The notes under the pieces are model-generated. The model searched no databases, was not told the DNA's origin, and was given only the letters and a program-made list of their open reading frames with translations. Positions 1 to 8,243 of a stretch of 9,101 nucleotides of DNA are shown here, piece after piece. The stretch comes from an uncultured Chlorobiota bacterium. GTDB lineage: Bacteria; Bacteroidota; Kapaibacteriia; OLB7. The position numbers and the translations under genes are program-made. The stretch spans positions 1 through 9,101 of the forward strand of contig CAMLOB010000124.1 of assembly GCA_946481475.1 (NCBI GenBank). The letters are read 5' to 3'. The stretch's first letter is position 1. Each line of letters opens with the position of its first letter.

Positions 1-1
1 C

Positions 2-856
2 AGCTACAGCGATGTCGACGCAATTGCCGTCACCAGCGAGCCCGGACTGATCGGCGCTCTTCTGGTGGGGCTGAACGTCGCCAAGGGACTTTCCGTCGCT
101 CTCGGAAAACCCCTGATCGCGGTCAACCACATCGAGGCTCATCTCCTGTCGGTGATGCTCGAACAGCAGGTCGATTTTCCCTATCTCGGTCTGGTCGTCT
201 CCGGCGGCCACACCATGCTCTACGATGTCGTCGAATCGGGGAAGTATACGTTGCTCGGGGCCACGCGGGACGATGCCGCCGGGGAGGCGTTCGACAAAGG
301 GGCGAAACTTCTCGGTCTCGGCTATCCCGGCGGACCGACCATCGACCGGTTGTCTGCTGCCGGAGATTCGACCGCCCATCGCTTCCCCCGCTCGCTGATC
401 GATGATCCTTCCGACGATTTCAGCTTCAGCGGACTGAAGACCGCGCTCCGTTATTTCCTTCGGGATAACTATCCCGAAGGTATCACACACGACGGTGACC
501 TTGCCGATATCTGCGCTTCCTATCAGGAAGCGATTGTCGATTCGCTTCTCACAAAAACGTTCAGAGCGGCAAAACGGCTGGGACGCGAGCGTGTGGCGGT
601 CGTCGGCGGCGTATCGGCCAACTCAAGACTTCGTGCAAAGTTTGCCGAGCGGGGGAAGAAAGAAGGAGTGGAGATTTTTCTGACCTCTCCCCTCTACAGC
701 ACGGACAATGCCGCGATGATCGGTCTGGTCGGGTGGATACGCTACAATGGGCGGAAGTTCAGCGACCTGACCGTGACGGCAAAGGCTGCGTTGAGCGAGG
801 CCAAGGCGATTCGTCGGGGGAAAGGAAACGCGAGAGTGCAGCAAGGGGAGGCGTAA
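2..856 (+). CDS. tsaD: tRNA N6-threonylcarbamoyladenosine synthase TsaD (5' end outside window)
   Basis: TsaD (Kae1/Gcp/YgjD family, ASKHA fold) transfers the threonylcarbamoyl group to A37 of ANN-decoding tRNAs in the cytoplasm, working with TsaB and TsaE. The frame is already open at the window edge and 284 codons are visible. By comparison with the roughly 340-residue E. coli protein, about 70-75 N-terminal residues are missing. Visible family signatures are the TSEPGLIGALLVG segment, the metal-binding HIEAH motif (His codons at 128 and 140), VSGGHT, the DDAAGEAFDK and LGYPGGP blocks, FSFSGLKT, VVGGVSANSRLR, and the C-terminal TDNAAMI with the metal-ligand Asp codon at 704. The C-terminus is slightly extended (ends RVQQGEA). 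The stop TAA lies 2 nt before the rsmB-like ATG, so the two genes are almost certainly cotranscribed. An internal GTG at 65 is not the start, because conserved residues lie upstream of it. Identification is very secure. Confidence 0.97.
   Translation, partial: SYSDVDAIAVTSEPGLIGALLVGLNVAKGLSVALGKPLIAVNHIEAHLLSVMLEQQVDFPYLGLVVSGGHTMLYDVVESGKYTLLGATRDDAAGEAFDKGAKLLGLGYPGGPTIDRLSAAGDSTAHRFPRSLIDDPSDDFSFSGLKTALRYFLRDNYPEGITHDGDLADICASYQEAIVDSLLTKTFRAAKRLGRERVAVVGGVSANSRLRAKFAERGKKEGVEIFLTSPLYSTDNAAMIGLVGWIRYNGRKFSDLTVTAKAALSEAKAIRRGKGNARVQQGEA
843..851 (+). promoter_or_regulatory. Strong Shine-Dalgarno site fixing the start of the RsmB-type gene
   Basis: AAGGGGAGG lies inside the last codons of tsaD, 7 nt ahead of the ATG at 859. 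It decides between this ATG and upstream in-frame alternatives reaching back to 733, which lie inside tsaD. It also suggests that ribosomes finishing tsaD re-initiate on the next gene. Confidence 0.8.
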
Positions 857-858
857 CC

Positions 859-2160
859 ATGCGCCTGCCGTCTCTTCTGGGACATTGCCGGGAGGCGCTC
901 GAAGAGATCACGGCCGATCCGGCGCGACCGGCCGATCTCTATCTGGGGGCGTACTTCCGGAACCGACGATATCTCGGCTCGCGTGACCGTCGCCTTATCT
1001 CCGAAATGTTCTACGATGTCCTTCGGGGTTGGCTCCGCTCTCTGTTTATCCTTCACGGAACTCCCGACGAAATCTTTCCCGAACCTTCCTCCCGGTTCTC
1101 CGGCGAGATCCTTGCTCTCGTTCTTCTCGAAAAGAATCCCGGCATCGAACCTGAGGTGGTGATCGAAGGCTGCGGTCTCACCCCCGAACGGGTTGCGGAA
1201 CTTCCGCTCCTCCTTGCCGATGCTCCGTCACGCATCTCCCGGCTCACCGATCCCGAACGTCTTGCGGTCACCTTCTCGCTTCCCCTTCCTCTTGCCGTCC
1301 TGCTCCGGGCAGACTATCCCGACGACCATGAAGAATTGATGAGGGAACTTGTCGGAAGCGGATCCCTTGCGATCCGGGCAAATCGTCTGAGGATCACCCC
1401 CGGAGAGCTTGCCTGGCGTCTTGCCGTTTCCGGTATCAAAGCCGACCGTGCCCGGTATGCTTCGGACGGCTTGATTCTCGAACATCGTCTGAACCTCCAG
1501 GCTCTTCCCGAGTTCCGGGACGGACTCTTTGAAGTGCAGGACGAGGGGAGCCAGTTGCTCTCTCCACTGCTGAAGCCGGAGCCCGGACAGCGGGTATTTG
1601 ACGCCTGTGCCGGGGGAGGGGGGAAGACGCTTCATCTGGCTGCGCTGATGGAAGGGAAGGGGAGAATCATCGCCCACGATCTGAACTCGATGCGGCTCCG
1701 CAATCTTTCTCCACGGCTTGAACGAAGCGGAGCGACGAACGTGGAGATCCTGTCGCATGAGAAATACCTTCGCAAGCGTGAGCAACTCTCGGGCTCCTTC
1801 GACGCTCTGCTGATCGACGCCCCCTGCTCCGGCACCGGGACGCTCCGGCGGAATCCGGGAATGCGTCTGAGCTTCAGCGAAGAGATGCTCAGGGAAGTGA
1901 TCGCAGAACAGGCCGGCATCATTGACGAGTATTCGGCCCTTGTCCGTCCGGGAGGGAGAATGCTCTACGCCACCTGCTCGCTTCTTCGTGCCGAGAATCA
2001 GGATCAGATCAGGAGTTTCCTCGAACGACATGCCGGATGGGAAGTGGAGCCGGTCGATGTCGGGCACTTGATGAAAACGGAGGAGGGATTCTTCCGGTCG
2101 CTCCCTCATCTGCACCGGACCGATGGATTCTTCGGGGCGTTGTTGCGGAGGACGGGCTGA
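859..2160 (+). CDS. rsmB: RsmB-type 16S rRNA (cytosine-5) methyltransferase
   Basis: The 433-aa product belongs to the RsmB/RsmF/NOP2-Sun family of SAM-dependent RNA m5C methyltransferases. RsmB methylates C967 of 16S rRNA in E. coli. The N-terminal third (about residues 1-140) is helical and NusB-like, with YLGSRDRRLISEMFYDVLRG near residues 37-56. This region and the length, close to E. coli RsmB (429 aa), favour RsmB over RsmF. The catalytic domain has the SAM-binding motif DACAGGGGKT (248-257), the motif IV DAPCSGTGTLRRNP with Cys323, and the motif VI YATCS with Cys373. In this family one Cys attacks C6 of cytosine (motif VI) and the other helps release the enzyme (motif IV). It ends with the usual HRTDGFFGALLRR. 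The ATG at 859 is chosen for its strong SD and the 2-nt gap after tsaD. The exact target base cannot be read from sequence. Confidence 0.93.
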   Translation: MRLPSLLGHCREALEEITADPARPADLYLGAYFRNRRYLGSRDRRLISEMFYDVLRGWLRSLFILHGTPDEIFPEPSSRFSGEILALVLLEKNPGIEPEVVIEGCGLTPERVAELPLLLADAPSRISRLTDPERLAVTFSLPLPLAVLLRADYPDDHEELMRELVGSGSLAIRANRLRITPGELAWRLAVSGIKADRARYASDGLILEHRLNLQALPEFRDGLFEVQDEGSQLLSPLLKPEPGQRVFDACAGGGGKTLHLAALMEGKGRIIAHDLNSMRLRNLSPRLERSGATNVEILSHEKYLRKREQLSGSFDALLIDAPCSGTGTLRRNPGMRLSFSEEMLREVIAEQAGIIDEYSALVRPGGRMLYATCSLLRAENQDQIRSFLERHAGWEVEPVDVGHLMKTEEGFFRSLPHLHRTDGFFGALLRRTG

Positions 2161-2221
2161 ACGCTTGAGGAAATGGTGCGCGGATCAGACCGATCGGCAC
2201 GGATGCGGCAATGGCTTCGGG

Positions 2222-3052
2222 TTACCGAGCCTTCAACGTGCCGGCGATGCCGTTCGGATCGAGCAGTCCTTTCAGGCGTTGCCAGGGAATCCCCACCCGT
2301 TGCGGTCCGGCTGCATGGGGAGCAACCTGGTACGTGTTGAAGTGGATGAGGAGGGAATCGGAGGTGACGAAAAACGTGCCGTAGTTTTCAGCGACCGGAC
2401 CGGCCCCTTCGCGAATCCAGCCTTCGTCCGATACTTCCAGATCAATCAACTCCGCCGTGCAGATTGCAGCGATCGTATCCAGATAGGAGACGTTTGTCCG
2501 GAACAGATCACCGAGTTCGAGAAACCTGCCGATCTTCAGATCAAAGAGAATCGAAGTCGTGTAGGCGTTCGGGTGGGCCGCTCCACGGTAGTTGGTGTAA
2601 TTCTCCAGACCGATACTCACCCCCCGCTCGTTCTTCAGAAACGTTTCGTAGGATAGTTCAAAGGCCGAGTACATCTCGTCATCTCCGGGCAGCGGCAGTT
2701 CCTCGTCGGTTTCGTCAACCCACGAGATAAACTCTTCAACCATCCGCTGAACACTGTCCCGAATCGTTCCGTTGAATCGCTGCCCCGTCGTTCCCTCTTC
2801 CATGCCACTGAGTTGCGGAAAGATCGCCTGCACTTCATATCGTGGTCGTTTTTCCGTCCGGATAATGGAATCGGCAACGATGGCATATCCGTATCCGTTG
2901 CCGTTACCGGCATCTTCATTCTCTGTGCTCGTGACGAAGCCGGTGTCGTGTCCGGTCTCTGCGGAGTCAGCGGTGGTGGTCCCATCCGTCCCTTCGGAAG
3001 AACATGCAAGGATAAACAGTGAAAGGAAAAGCGGAAGAGCTGAACGGTACAT
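2222..3052 (-). CDS. DUF3298 domain lipoprotein (RsiV-like fold)
   Basis: The 276-aa product starts with a short lipoprotein signal (MYRSALPLFLSLFILAC, lipobox ILAC, Cys17). An acidic Ser/Thr/Gly-rich linker follows to about residue 56. The rest matches my knowledge of the DUF4163/DUF3298 pair found in RsiV-type and envelope proteins: GAAHPNAYTTS (about 157-167), FDLKIGRFLELGDLF, FFVTSDSLLIHFNTYQVAPHAAG, then VGIPW near the C-terminus. In RsiV this fold binds lysozyme. That does not transfer automatically to free lipoproteins, whose role is mostly unknown. The start at 3052 is preferred over in-frame starts at 3133 or 3181 because it places the hydrophobic core right at the N-terminus. No clear SD precedes it. 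The gene lies 100 nt downstream of the TPR gene in the same direction and converges on the RsmB-type gene, 61 nt away, with no obvious terminator between them. Confidence 0.83.
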   Translation of the reverse strand: MYRSALPLFLSLFILACSSEGTDGTTTADSAETGHDTGFVTSTENEDAGNGNGYGYAIVADSIIRTEKRPRYEVQAIFPQLSGMEEGTTGQRFNGTIRDSVQRMVEEFISWVDETDEELPLPGDDEMYSAFELSYETFLKNERGVSIGLENYTNYRGAAHPNAYTTSILFDLKIGRFLELGDLFRTNVSYLDTIAAICTAELIDLEVSDEGWIREGAGPVAENYGTFFVTSDSLLIHFNTYQVAPHAAGPQRVGIPWQRLKGLLDPNGIAGTLKAR

Positions 3053-3152
3053 CAGGACAAAAGATTGATCGGTTCGGATGTGCTGTGTGTTCTGTCTGAA
3101 CAGTAAACAGGCTGCCGAAAGAGAAATTTCCATACCGGTCGGTTGCGGGGGC

Positions 3153-4400
3153 TTACAGCCGCTGAAGCAGTTCGCGGGCATTGCCGATCTGTCCGCTGGT
3201 CGGTCGCGCCTTGATGAACTTCAGCAGTTCACTCTTTGCTTGCGAGCCTTTCCCCAGCGAATTCAGCACCCGTGCGTAGGCGATCCAGGACTTGTCCGCA
3301 AGCGATCCGGAGCCGCTTTTCAGCTTCCGGAACTGGCTTGCCGCCTGCGAGAGCGATCCGGTCCGTTCCAGCGCCAGACCGTAGTAATAGCGGGCCGTGC
3401 CGCTGTACGATTTCGACGAGCCGGCAACCGGCTTCAGATTCTCGATCGCCTTGCCGTATGCTCCGGCCCGGAAGTGCGTCAGGCCGTTGGTATACTTCTC
3501 GTCGAGCGACTGACCGGAGGATCGCTGCGGCGTACTCGATGTGGGGGAGGAGGTCCGTCCGGAGGGGGCGGCTGCGGTTGTCGTTGTGCGGCCGGATGAT
3601 CCTTTCTTCGCCGATGTTGCCGAACCGGTTTTCTTCTTTGTCGATGATGCCGATCCGGAGGCACTTCCTTTATTGGCGCTTGCCTGATGTTTCTCGTAGT
3701 ACTTCAGCTCGCTTTCCCGTGCCCCCTTGTATTGCGAAGGATCGAACGTGGAGGTCTCGTTCCGGTATCCCGACTGAACGAGAGCTTCCGAAGAGTTCAG
3801 GCTTTCGGCTTTCGAGCGGGGAGTCGAGTAGGTATACTTCGTCTCCTCCGTCGCTTCTTCCGTCTCCGCTTCACGAGGCGTTGCCGAAGCCGTCGTTGTC
3901 TGTTCGCTTACCACCGGTTCGGGAACGTCTTCGGCAACCGGAAGGGGTGGCTCGGAGGATTCATGTGATGCGAGGGGTGTTGTCGTTTGCGTTGAAGGTT
4001 CGGTCGTTGTGATCGGAGTGCGTGTCGAATGCCCTGTAATTGCCGAATCGAGCAACCTGTCGTACTCGGCCATCAGAACTTCCAGACTGTCGGCCGGAAC
4101 CACCTGCATCAGCGAATCAAGCTGCTTCAGTCGTTCTCCCAGCGTCAGACCGACCGGTTTCGGAGCGGAGAACGGACCCGTAACGATGTCGATTTCCGAA
4201 ACTTCCGCCGTATCGGCAACTGCCGCGACTTCCGTGCTGTCGTATAGCGGACTCGACGTCGTATCCGCATCGCTGCGGACGGCGACATCGCCGGAATTGC
4301 AGGAGAGGGAGAGGAGTGCAAATGAAAGAAGCAGGCTCCCCGATCCGAACGACCGACGACCCTGCTTTTCGCTTCTGCTATGAATGCAACTCTGCGTCAT
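3153..4400 (-). CDS. Probable TPR-repeat lipoprotein with long Ser/Thr/Glu-rich linker
   Basis: The 415-aa product has a basic N-terminus (KQGRR, 12-16), a hydrophobic stretch LLLSFALLSLS and Cys34. The lipobox (SLSC) is not canonical at -3, so lipidation is likely but not certain. A conserved-looking helix follows (LGERLKQLDSLMQVV, then DSLEVLMAEYDRLLDSAI). Next comes a long low-complexity linker: T/S/P/E-rich to about residue 200, and Ser/Thr/Lys/Gly-rich at about 235-298. Residues 299-415 form TPR-like helices (YTNGLTHFRAGAYGKAIENL, ARYYYGLALERTGSLSQAASQFR, AYARVLNSLGKGSQAKSELLKFI), resembling the periplasmic TPR modules of BamD/CpoB-type proteins. I infer a periplasmic or outer-membrane scaffold, with no specific partner visible. 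The ATG at 4400 has a good SD 8 nt away. The frame stays open to 4934 only because the repeat region upstream happens to lack stops, so longer starts are rejected. Confidence 0.8.
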   Translation of the reverse strand: MTQSCIHSRSEKQGRRSFGSGSLLLSFALLSLSCNSGDVAVRSDADTTSSPLYDSTEVAAVADTAEVSEIDIVTGPFSAPKPVGLTLGERLKQLDSLMQVVPADSLEVLMAEYDRLLDSAITGHSTRTPITTTEPSTQTTTPLASHESSEPPLPVAEDVPEPVVSEQTTTASATPREAETEEATEETKYTYSTPRSKAESLNSSEALVQSGYRNETSTFDPSQYKGARESELKYYEKHQASANKGSASGSASSTKKKTGSATSAKKGSSGRTTTTAAAPSGRTSSPTSSTPQRSSGQSLDEKYTNGLTHFRAGAYGKAIENLKPVAGSSKSYSGTARYYYGLALERTGSLSQAASQFRKLKSGSGSLADKSWIAYARVLNSLGKGSQAKSELLKFIKARPTSGQIGNARELLQRL

Positions 4401-4408
4401 ACCGTTGA

Positions 4409-4415
4409 CCCCCTC
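4409..4415 (-). promoter_or_regulatory. Shine-Dalgarno site of the TPR lipoprotein gene
   Basis: Read on the minus strand this is GAGGGGG, 8 nt before the ATG at 4400. It supports a 415-aa protein rather than a 593-aa product running through the repeats. Confidence 0.7.
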
Positions 4416-4485
4416 GGTTGTGAGCACGACCGCCGACAAGATACGACGATTTCCGCTCCGTTCAACTTCCGTCACTATCCGGTAT

Positions 4486-4512
4486 GACTCTGCCGTCCGG
4501 CACGGCAGAGTC
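4486..4512. repeat. Perfect 11-bp-stem hairpin in the TPR gene leader
   Basis: GACTCTGCCGT and ACGGCAGAGTC are exact inverted repeats around the 5-nt loop CCGGC. The structure lies 86 nt upstream of the TPR lipoprotein ATG. It has no T-tract on either side, so it is not a standard intrinsic terminator. It could be an operator dyad, a 5'-UTR structure, or a decayed member of the neighbouring hairpin repeats, although its sequence matches neither hairpin I nor II. Confidence 0.85.
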
Positions 4513-4568
4513 GGCTCCCACGTTAAACGGCATGACACACATGACGAACCTGCCACCAGTACGGAAAC

Positions 4569-4634
4569 GACGCAATCCCGTGCGTCAGCACAGGGAACCC
4601 GGAATCCTCCAGATTCCCCCAGCCCCGCAGCGCC
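4569..4634. repeat. Repeat copy A (degenerate)
   Basis: This copy contains hairpin I as CCC-GTGC / GCAC-A-GGG with loop GTCA and a bulged A (4577-4595). A C-rich spacer follows, then a broken hairpin II (GCCCCGCAGCGCC, 4622-4634). It abuts copy B directly. The first half differs from B and C, so it is the most diverged of the tandem set. Confidence 0.65.
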
Positions 4635-4742
4635 ACCTACCGACATGCCAAAAAGAATGGAGAGACACGTAACCCTGTGCGTGAGCACAGGGCGCCCGAC
4701 CTGCCCCGATCCTGACTCCTCCAACCCTGCAGCGCGAGGCGT
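4635..4742. repeat. Repeat copy B, 108-bp tandem unit
   Basis: The unit begins ACCTACCGACATGCC and carries a perfect hairpin I (CCCTGTGC-GTGA-GCACAGGG, 4673-4692). It ends with a degraded hairpin II (CCCTGC-AGC-GCGAGG, 4725-4739). Its first 77 nt match copy C at 74 positions, and copy C begins exactly 108 bp later, so the two are tandem duplicates. Over the spacer and hairpin II, the differences from copy D that I aligned are all C/T or G/A transitions. Confidence 0.85.
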
Positions 4743-4963
4743 ACCTACCGACATACCAAAAAGAATGGAGAGACACGTAACCCTGTGCGTGAGCACAGGG
4801 GACCCGACCTGCCCCGATCTTCCAGCCCCGCAGCGCGGGGCGACAGTGCGGTGCTGGCGACCCACTGCACGAACGCCCTTCCAGCCCCGCAGCGCGGGGC
4901 GACACTCCCAGTTCGTTTCCAGACTGCCCTGCACCGATACTCCATGTATCCGGATTACGCCGC
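4743..4963. repeat. Repeat copy C, full-length form with doubled hairpin II
   Basis: From left to right: a B-like 5' part with a perfect hairpin I (4781-4800), hairpin II GCCCCGC-AGC-GCGGGGC at 4825-4841, and a wobble-paired hairpin GTGCGGTG/CACTGCAC (4846-4870). A second hairpin II follows at 4884-4900, then a 63-bp tail (4901-4963). The tail holds hairpin III (CCGATAC-TCCAT-GTATCcGG, 4934-4953) and the terminal ATTACGCCGC. It aligns to copy D with 8 substitutions over 63 positions plus one 9-nt indel. On the minus strand the copy lies about 100 nt downstream of the membrane-protein gene. Confidence 0.85.
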
Positions 4964-5065
4964 GTCTCTTGCAGCAAACCTCCTATCCAGGCCTGTTCTG
5001 ATAACGAAAGCCGAAAAGTATAGTCGGAACCGTTGTCCCCCGATCCGGTCTGTACGAACATACCC

Positions 5066-5533
5066 TCACTCAGGAACGGACGCAACCATTTCGAGTCCCT
5101 TCTCCCGCCGCTTCTGACCGGCACGTATGCCCTCTTCTATCAAGACAAAGAATGAGATGGGAGCCAGAGACAACGTCAATACACATCCGAAATACGGTTT
5201 GTAGTCCGGAGCAACCAGTATCATTGAACCGGCGGCGAACAGGGAAGAGAGACCGCAGACGAACAGGTTCAGCGTTGCCAGAATCATTCTGATGACCGAT
5301 GATCGTGCAACTTGAAGTGATGCAGTCAGAAGAATGACCAGAGAATAGAAGAGAATGGAAAGAAAATCTTCATAAATAAAGCCGTTAACCCACACCAGAG
5401 GAGCATCTTCCCCTGAGCCTGCCTGCTGTTGAACTCTCCCGAACGGGAGAAGCAGTACCATCAACACCACAACATTCAACAGCATCAACAGCTTGTTCTC
5501 TCCGGCATACTTCACGATGCGCTTCAGGTTCAT
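5066..5533 (-). CDS. Hypothetical four-helix membrane protein between repeat copies
   Basis: I do not recognise this 155-aa protein. It has a basic N-terminus (MNLKRIVKYAGENK) and four likely membrane segments at about 15-31, 57-75, 83-107 and 113-132. A polar loop (about 33-55, containing QQQAGSGEDAP) separates the first two. The tail is charged (EEGIRAGQKRREKGLE). No catalytic motif is visible. The ATG at 5533 is chosen because AAGGTGG lies just upstream; a GTG two codons earlier (5539) is possible. The gene sits alone between repeat copies C and D. Its GC content is lower than its neighbours: I count 22 G/C of 60 in 5341-5400, against 39 of 60 in 6181-6240 of clpB. That is compatible with an acquired or fast-evolving orphan gene. 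Confidence 0.72.
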   Translation of the reverse strand: MNLKRIVKYAGENKLLMLLNVVVLMVLLLPFGRVQQQAGSGEDAPLVWVNGFIYEDFLSILFYSLVILLTASLQVARSSVIRMILATLNLFVCGLSSLFAAGSMILVAPDYKPYFGCVLTLSLAPISFFVLIEEGIRAGQKRREKGLEMVASVPE

Positions 5534-5601
5534 ATCCACCTTGCCTGATCGGTAGGGTTAACGTGAGTTCTGATAAAGACCCGCCTCTATCTCGTCAGTG
5601 A

Positions 5602-5726
5602 CCCCGTGCGTCAGCACTGGGGACCGGCCCGATCCCGACTCCCCCAGCCCCGCAGCGCGGGGCGACACTTCCCAGTTCCCCAGTTCACTTCCAGAATGTC
5701 TTGCACCGATATCCCATATATCCGGA

Positions 5727-5735
<9 letters not shown>
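5602..5735. repeat. Repeat copy D, abutting the truncated clpB end
   Basis: This copy holds hairpin I as CCCC-GTGC / GCAC-T-GGGG with loop GTCA (5602-5622), a C-rich spacer related to copy B, and a perfect hairpin II (5647-5663). Its tail (5664-5735) contains a TCCCAGTTC micro-duplication, hairpin III (CCGATAT-CCCAT-ATATCcGG, 5706-5725) and the terminal ATTACGCCGC. The last nine bases supply the final two Ala codons and the TAA stop of the minus-strand clpB fragment. The flanking 68 bp (5534-5601) show nothing recognisable apart from the SD of the membrane gene. Confidence 0.85.
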
Positions 5736-7043
<1,308 letters not shown>

Positions 7044-7259
7044 GGCCTTTTCCTTTTCTCGATAAACGTGGTCGGATGCCGGGCGCAACCTACAAACGTC
7101 GGCGGCACAAACACAAATCCGGGTGAGGATTGTTTTGAAGTGACGGGGCACCCCACGCCGGTCCGAAGCCCTGACGGGACGGTAACCCGTTTTCCGACAT
7201 TCTCGTAACTTCCTCGCCGAATCGATTCTTTGTCCGCCATCAACATCGGAAATTATTAC
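7044..7259. promoter_or_regulatory. Divergent intergenic region between clpB and the flavin reductase-like gene
   Basis: Both flanking genes start here and point outward, so promoters for each must lie within these 216 bp if the annotation is right. I found no convincing -35/-10 pair. I also found no CIRCE or HAIR inverted repeat of the kinds that control some clpB genes. A short hairpin (ACGGG/CCCGT, 7174-7190) is the only structure seen. Confidence 0.45.
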
Positions 7260-8243
7260 ATGCGTCTGATCGATCCTTCAACCGTTCCACCGGCCGAGTC
7301 CCACCGCTATCTTCTCACATGTGTCGCCCCGCGGCCGATAGCCTTTGTCGGTTCGCAGAACGCAGAAGGTGGGGTGAATCTGTCGCCGTTCAGTTTCTTC
7401 AACGCATTCGGGGCCAACCCGCCGGTGATTGCCTTCTCTCCGGCCTTTCGCGGCACCGACGGGTCGGCAAAGCATACGTTCCTGAATATCAGGGAGACCG
7501 GCGAGTTCACCGTCTCGGTAGTCAACTACGATATGATCCGGCAGATGAACCTTGCCTCGGCCGACTGGCCGGCAGATGTCGACGAGTTCCTGAAGGCCGG
7601 CTTCACAAAGCTGCCGAGCGTGAAGGTCGCCCCGCCGGGCGTTGCCGAATCGCCGATGGTGATGGAGTGCAAACTTCTGCACCACGTCGATCTCGGCGGC
7701 AAAGCCTCCAGCGGCAATCTGATGATCGGCGAAGTGGTGATGTTCCACATCAAGGAATCGGTCTTCGACGGAAAGTATCCGCATCACGACCGACTTGACC
7801 TTGTCGCCCGTATGGGAGGCCCCTACTACTGCCGTGCATCCGGAGATGCGGTCTTCGAGCTGGCAAAGCCGACAGGACTCGGCATCGGATTCGAGGGGTT
7901 GCCGGATGAGGTTCGCAAGAGCCGGGTGCTGACCGGAAATCATCTGGGAACGCTGGCCGGTGTGGAGAGCCTTCCTGAACCGGAGGAGGTCCGGGAATAC
8001 TGGAACGGCATTCGGGAACTGATGAACGACTGTCGACCCGACGATCTGGAAGCCGAGATGCGGGGGGGAGAGCCTGACCGTGTCGCCGCCGCCGCTCTCG
8101 CCCTGGCAACCGGCAGCATCGACGATCTTGGTGCGTTACGGGATCTCCTTCATCGTACCGCCGGATGGATGCTCGATCGGGGGAGACTTCTTGACGGATG
8201 GTTTGCGGTGCTGGCTCCGGATCTATTGGCGGAGGGATTATGA
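7260..8243 (+). CDS. Flavin reductase-like FMN-binding split-barrel protein
   Basis: The 327-aa product belongs to the flavin reductase-like domain family (DIM6/NTAB, flavoredoxin type), cytoplasmic FMN-binding proteins that usually reduce flavins or act as oxidoreductases. Diagnostic blocks are [20 protein letters not shown] (23-42), [36 protein letters not shown], and [11 protein letters not shown]. The segment [11 protein letters not shown] then precedes a LTGNHLG stretch typical of longer members. About the last 80 residues (from roughly 247) form a helical Glu/Asp/Leu/Arg-rich extension with no recognised motif. ATG 7260 is chosen because the fold begins directly after it; a TTG at 7230 is possible but adds only ten residues without a recognisable site. 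The SD is weak (CGGAAA). The stop overlaps the next gene by 4 nt (ATGA), indicating an operon and translational coupling. The substrate is unknown. Confidence 0.88.
   Translation: MRLIDPSTVPPAESHRYLLTCVAPRPIAFVGSQNAEGGVNLSPFSFFNAFGANPPVIAFSPAFRGTDGSAKHTFLNIRETGEFTVSVVNYDMIRQMNLASADWPADVDEFLKAGFTKLPSVKVAPPGVAESPMVMECKLLHHVDLGGKASSGNLMIGEVVMFHIKESVFDGKYPHHDRLDLVARMGGPYYCRASGDAVFELAKPTGLGIGFEGLPDEVRKSRVLTGNHLGTLAGVESLPEPEEVREYWNGIRELMNDCRPDDLEAEMRGGEPDRVAAAALALATGSIDDLGALRDLLHRTAGWMLDRGRLLDGWFAVLAPDLLAEGL

Larger units (their letters stand above)
4401..5065. other. Non-coding, repeat-rich region between the membrane protein and the TPR gene
   Basis: This 665-bp stretch contains no convincing gene. 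From left to right it holds the TPR-gene leader with an SD (4401-4485), a perfect hairpin (4486-4512), about 55 bp without visible structure, repeat copies A, B and C (4569-4963), and about 100 bp (4964-5065) in which I see nothing. Several frames stay open across the repeats on both strands, giving translations rich in Arg/Gly/Pro/Ala. These are by-products of stop-poor GC-rich repeats, because parallel frames are open at once and none has a credible start or conserved domain. A minus-strand promoter for the TPR gene may lie here, but I could not identify one with confidence. Confidence 0.75.

Noticed and set aside
2161..2221. Bidirectional terminator between the convergent RsmB-type and DUF3298 genes
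   Set aside because: I looked for a GC-rich stem with flanking A/T tracts and found none.
3088..3102. TGTTC-TGTCT-GAACA inverted repeat upstream of the DUF3298 gene
   Set aside because: Five base pairs in a 100-bp gap is expected by chance, and no further support was seen.
4635..4963. Possible CRISPR array from regularly spaced repeats
   Set aside because: The conserved part is far longer than a CRISPR repeat, units abut without unique spacers, there are only two clean tandem copies, and no cas genes are present.
4955..5080. Short minus-strand frame ending in the repeat's GCGGCGTAA, as clpB does
   Set aside because: It has only about 40 codons, no credible start or SD, and no similarity to ClpB or other recognisable protein.
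7133..7156. Sigma-32-like TTTTGAAG ... CCCCAC heat-shock promoter
   Set aside because: It points toward the flavin reductase gene, not clpB, lies more than 100 nt from the start, and has a short 10-nt spacer.
7174..7193. Terminator-like hairpin ACGGG/CCCGT followed by TTTT
   Set aside because: The stem is only 5 bp with a 7-nt loop, and no plus-strand gene ends upstream of it.
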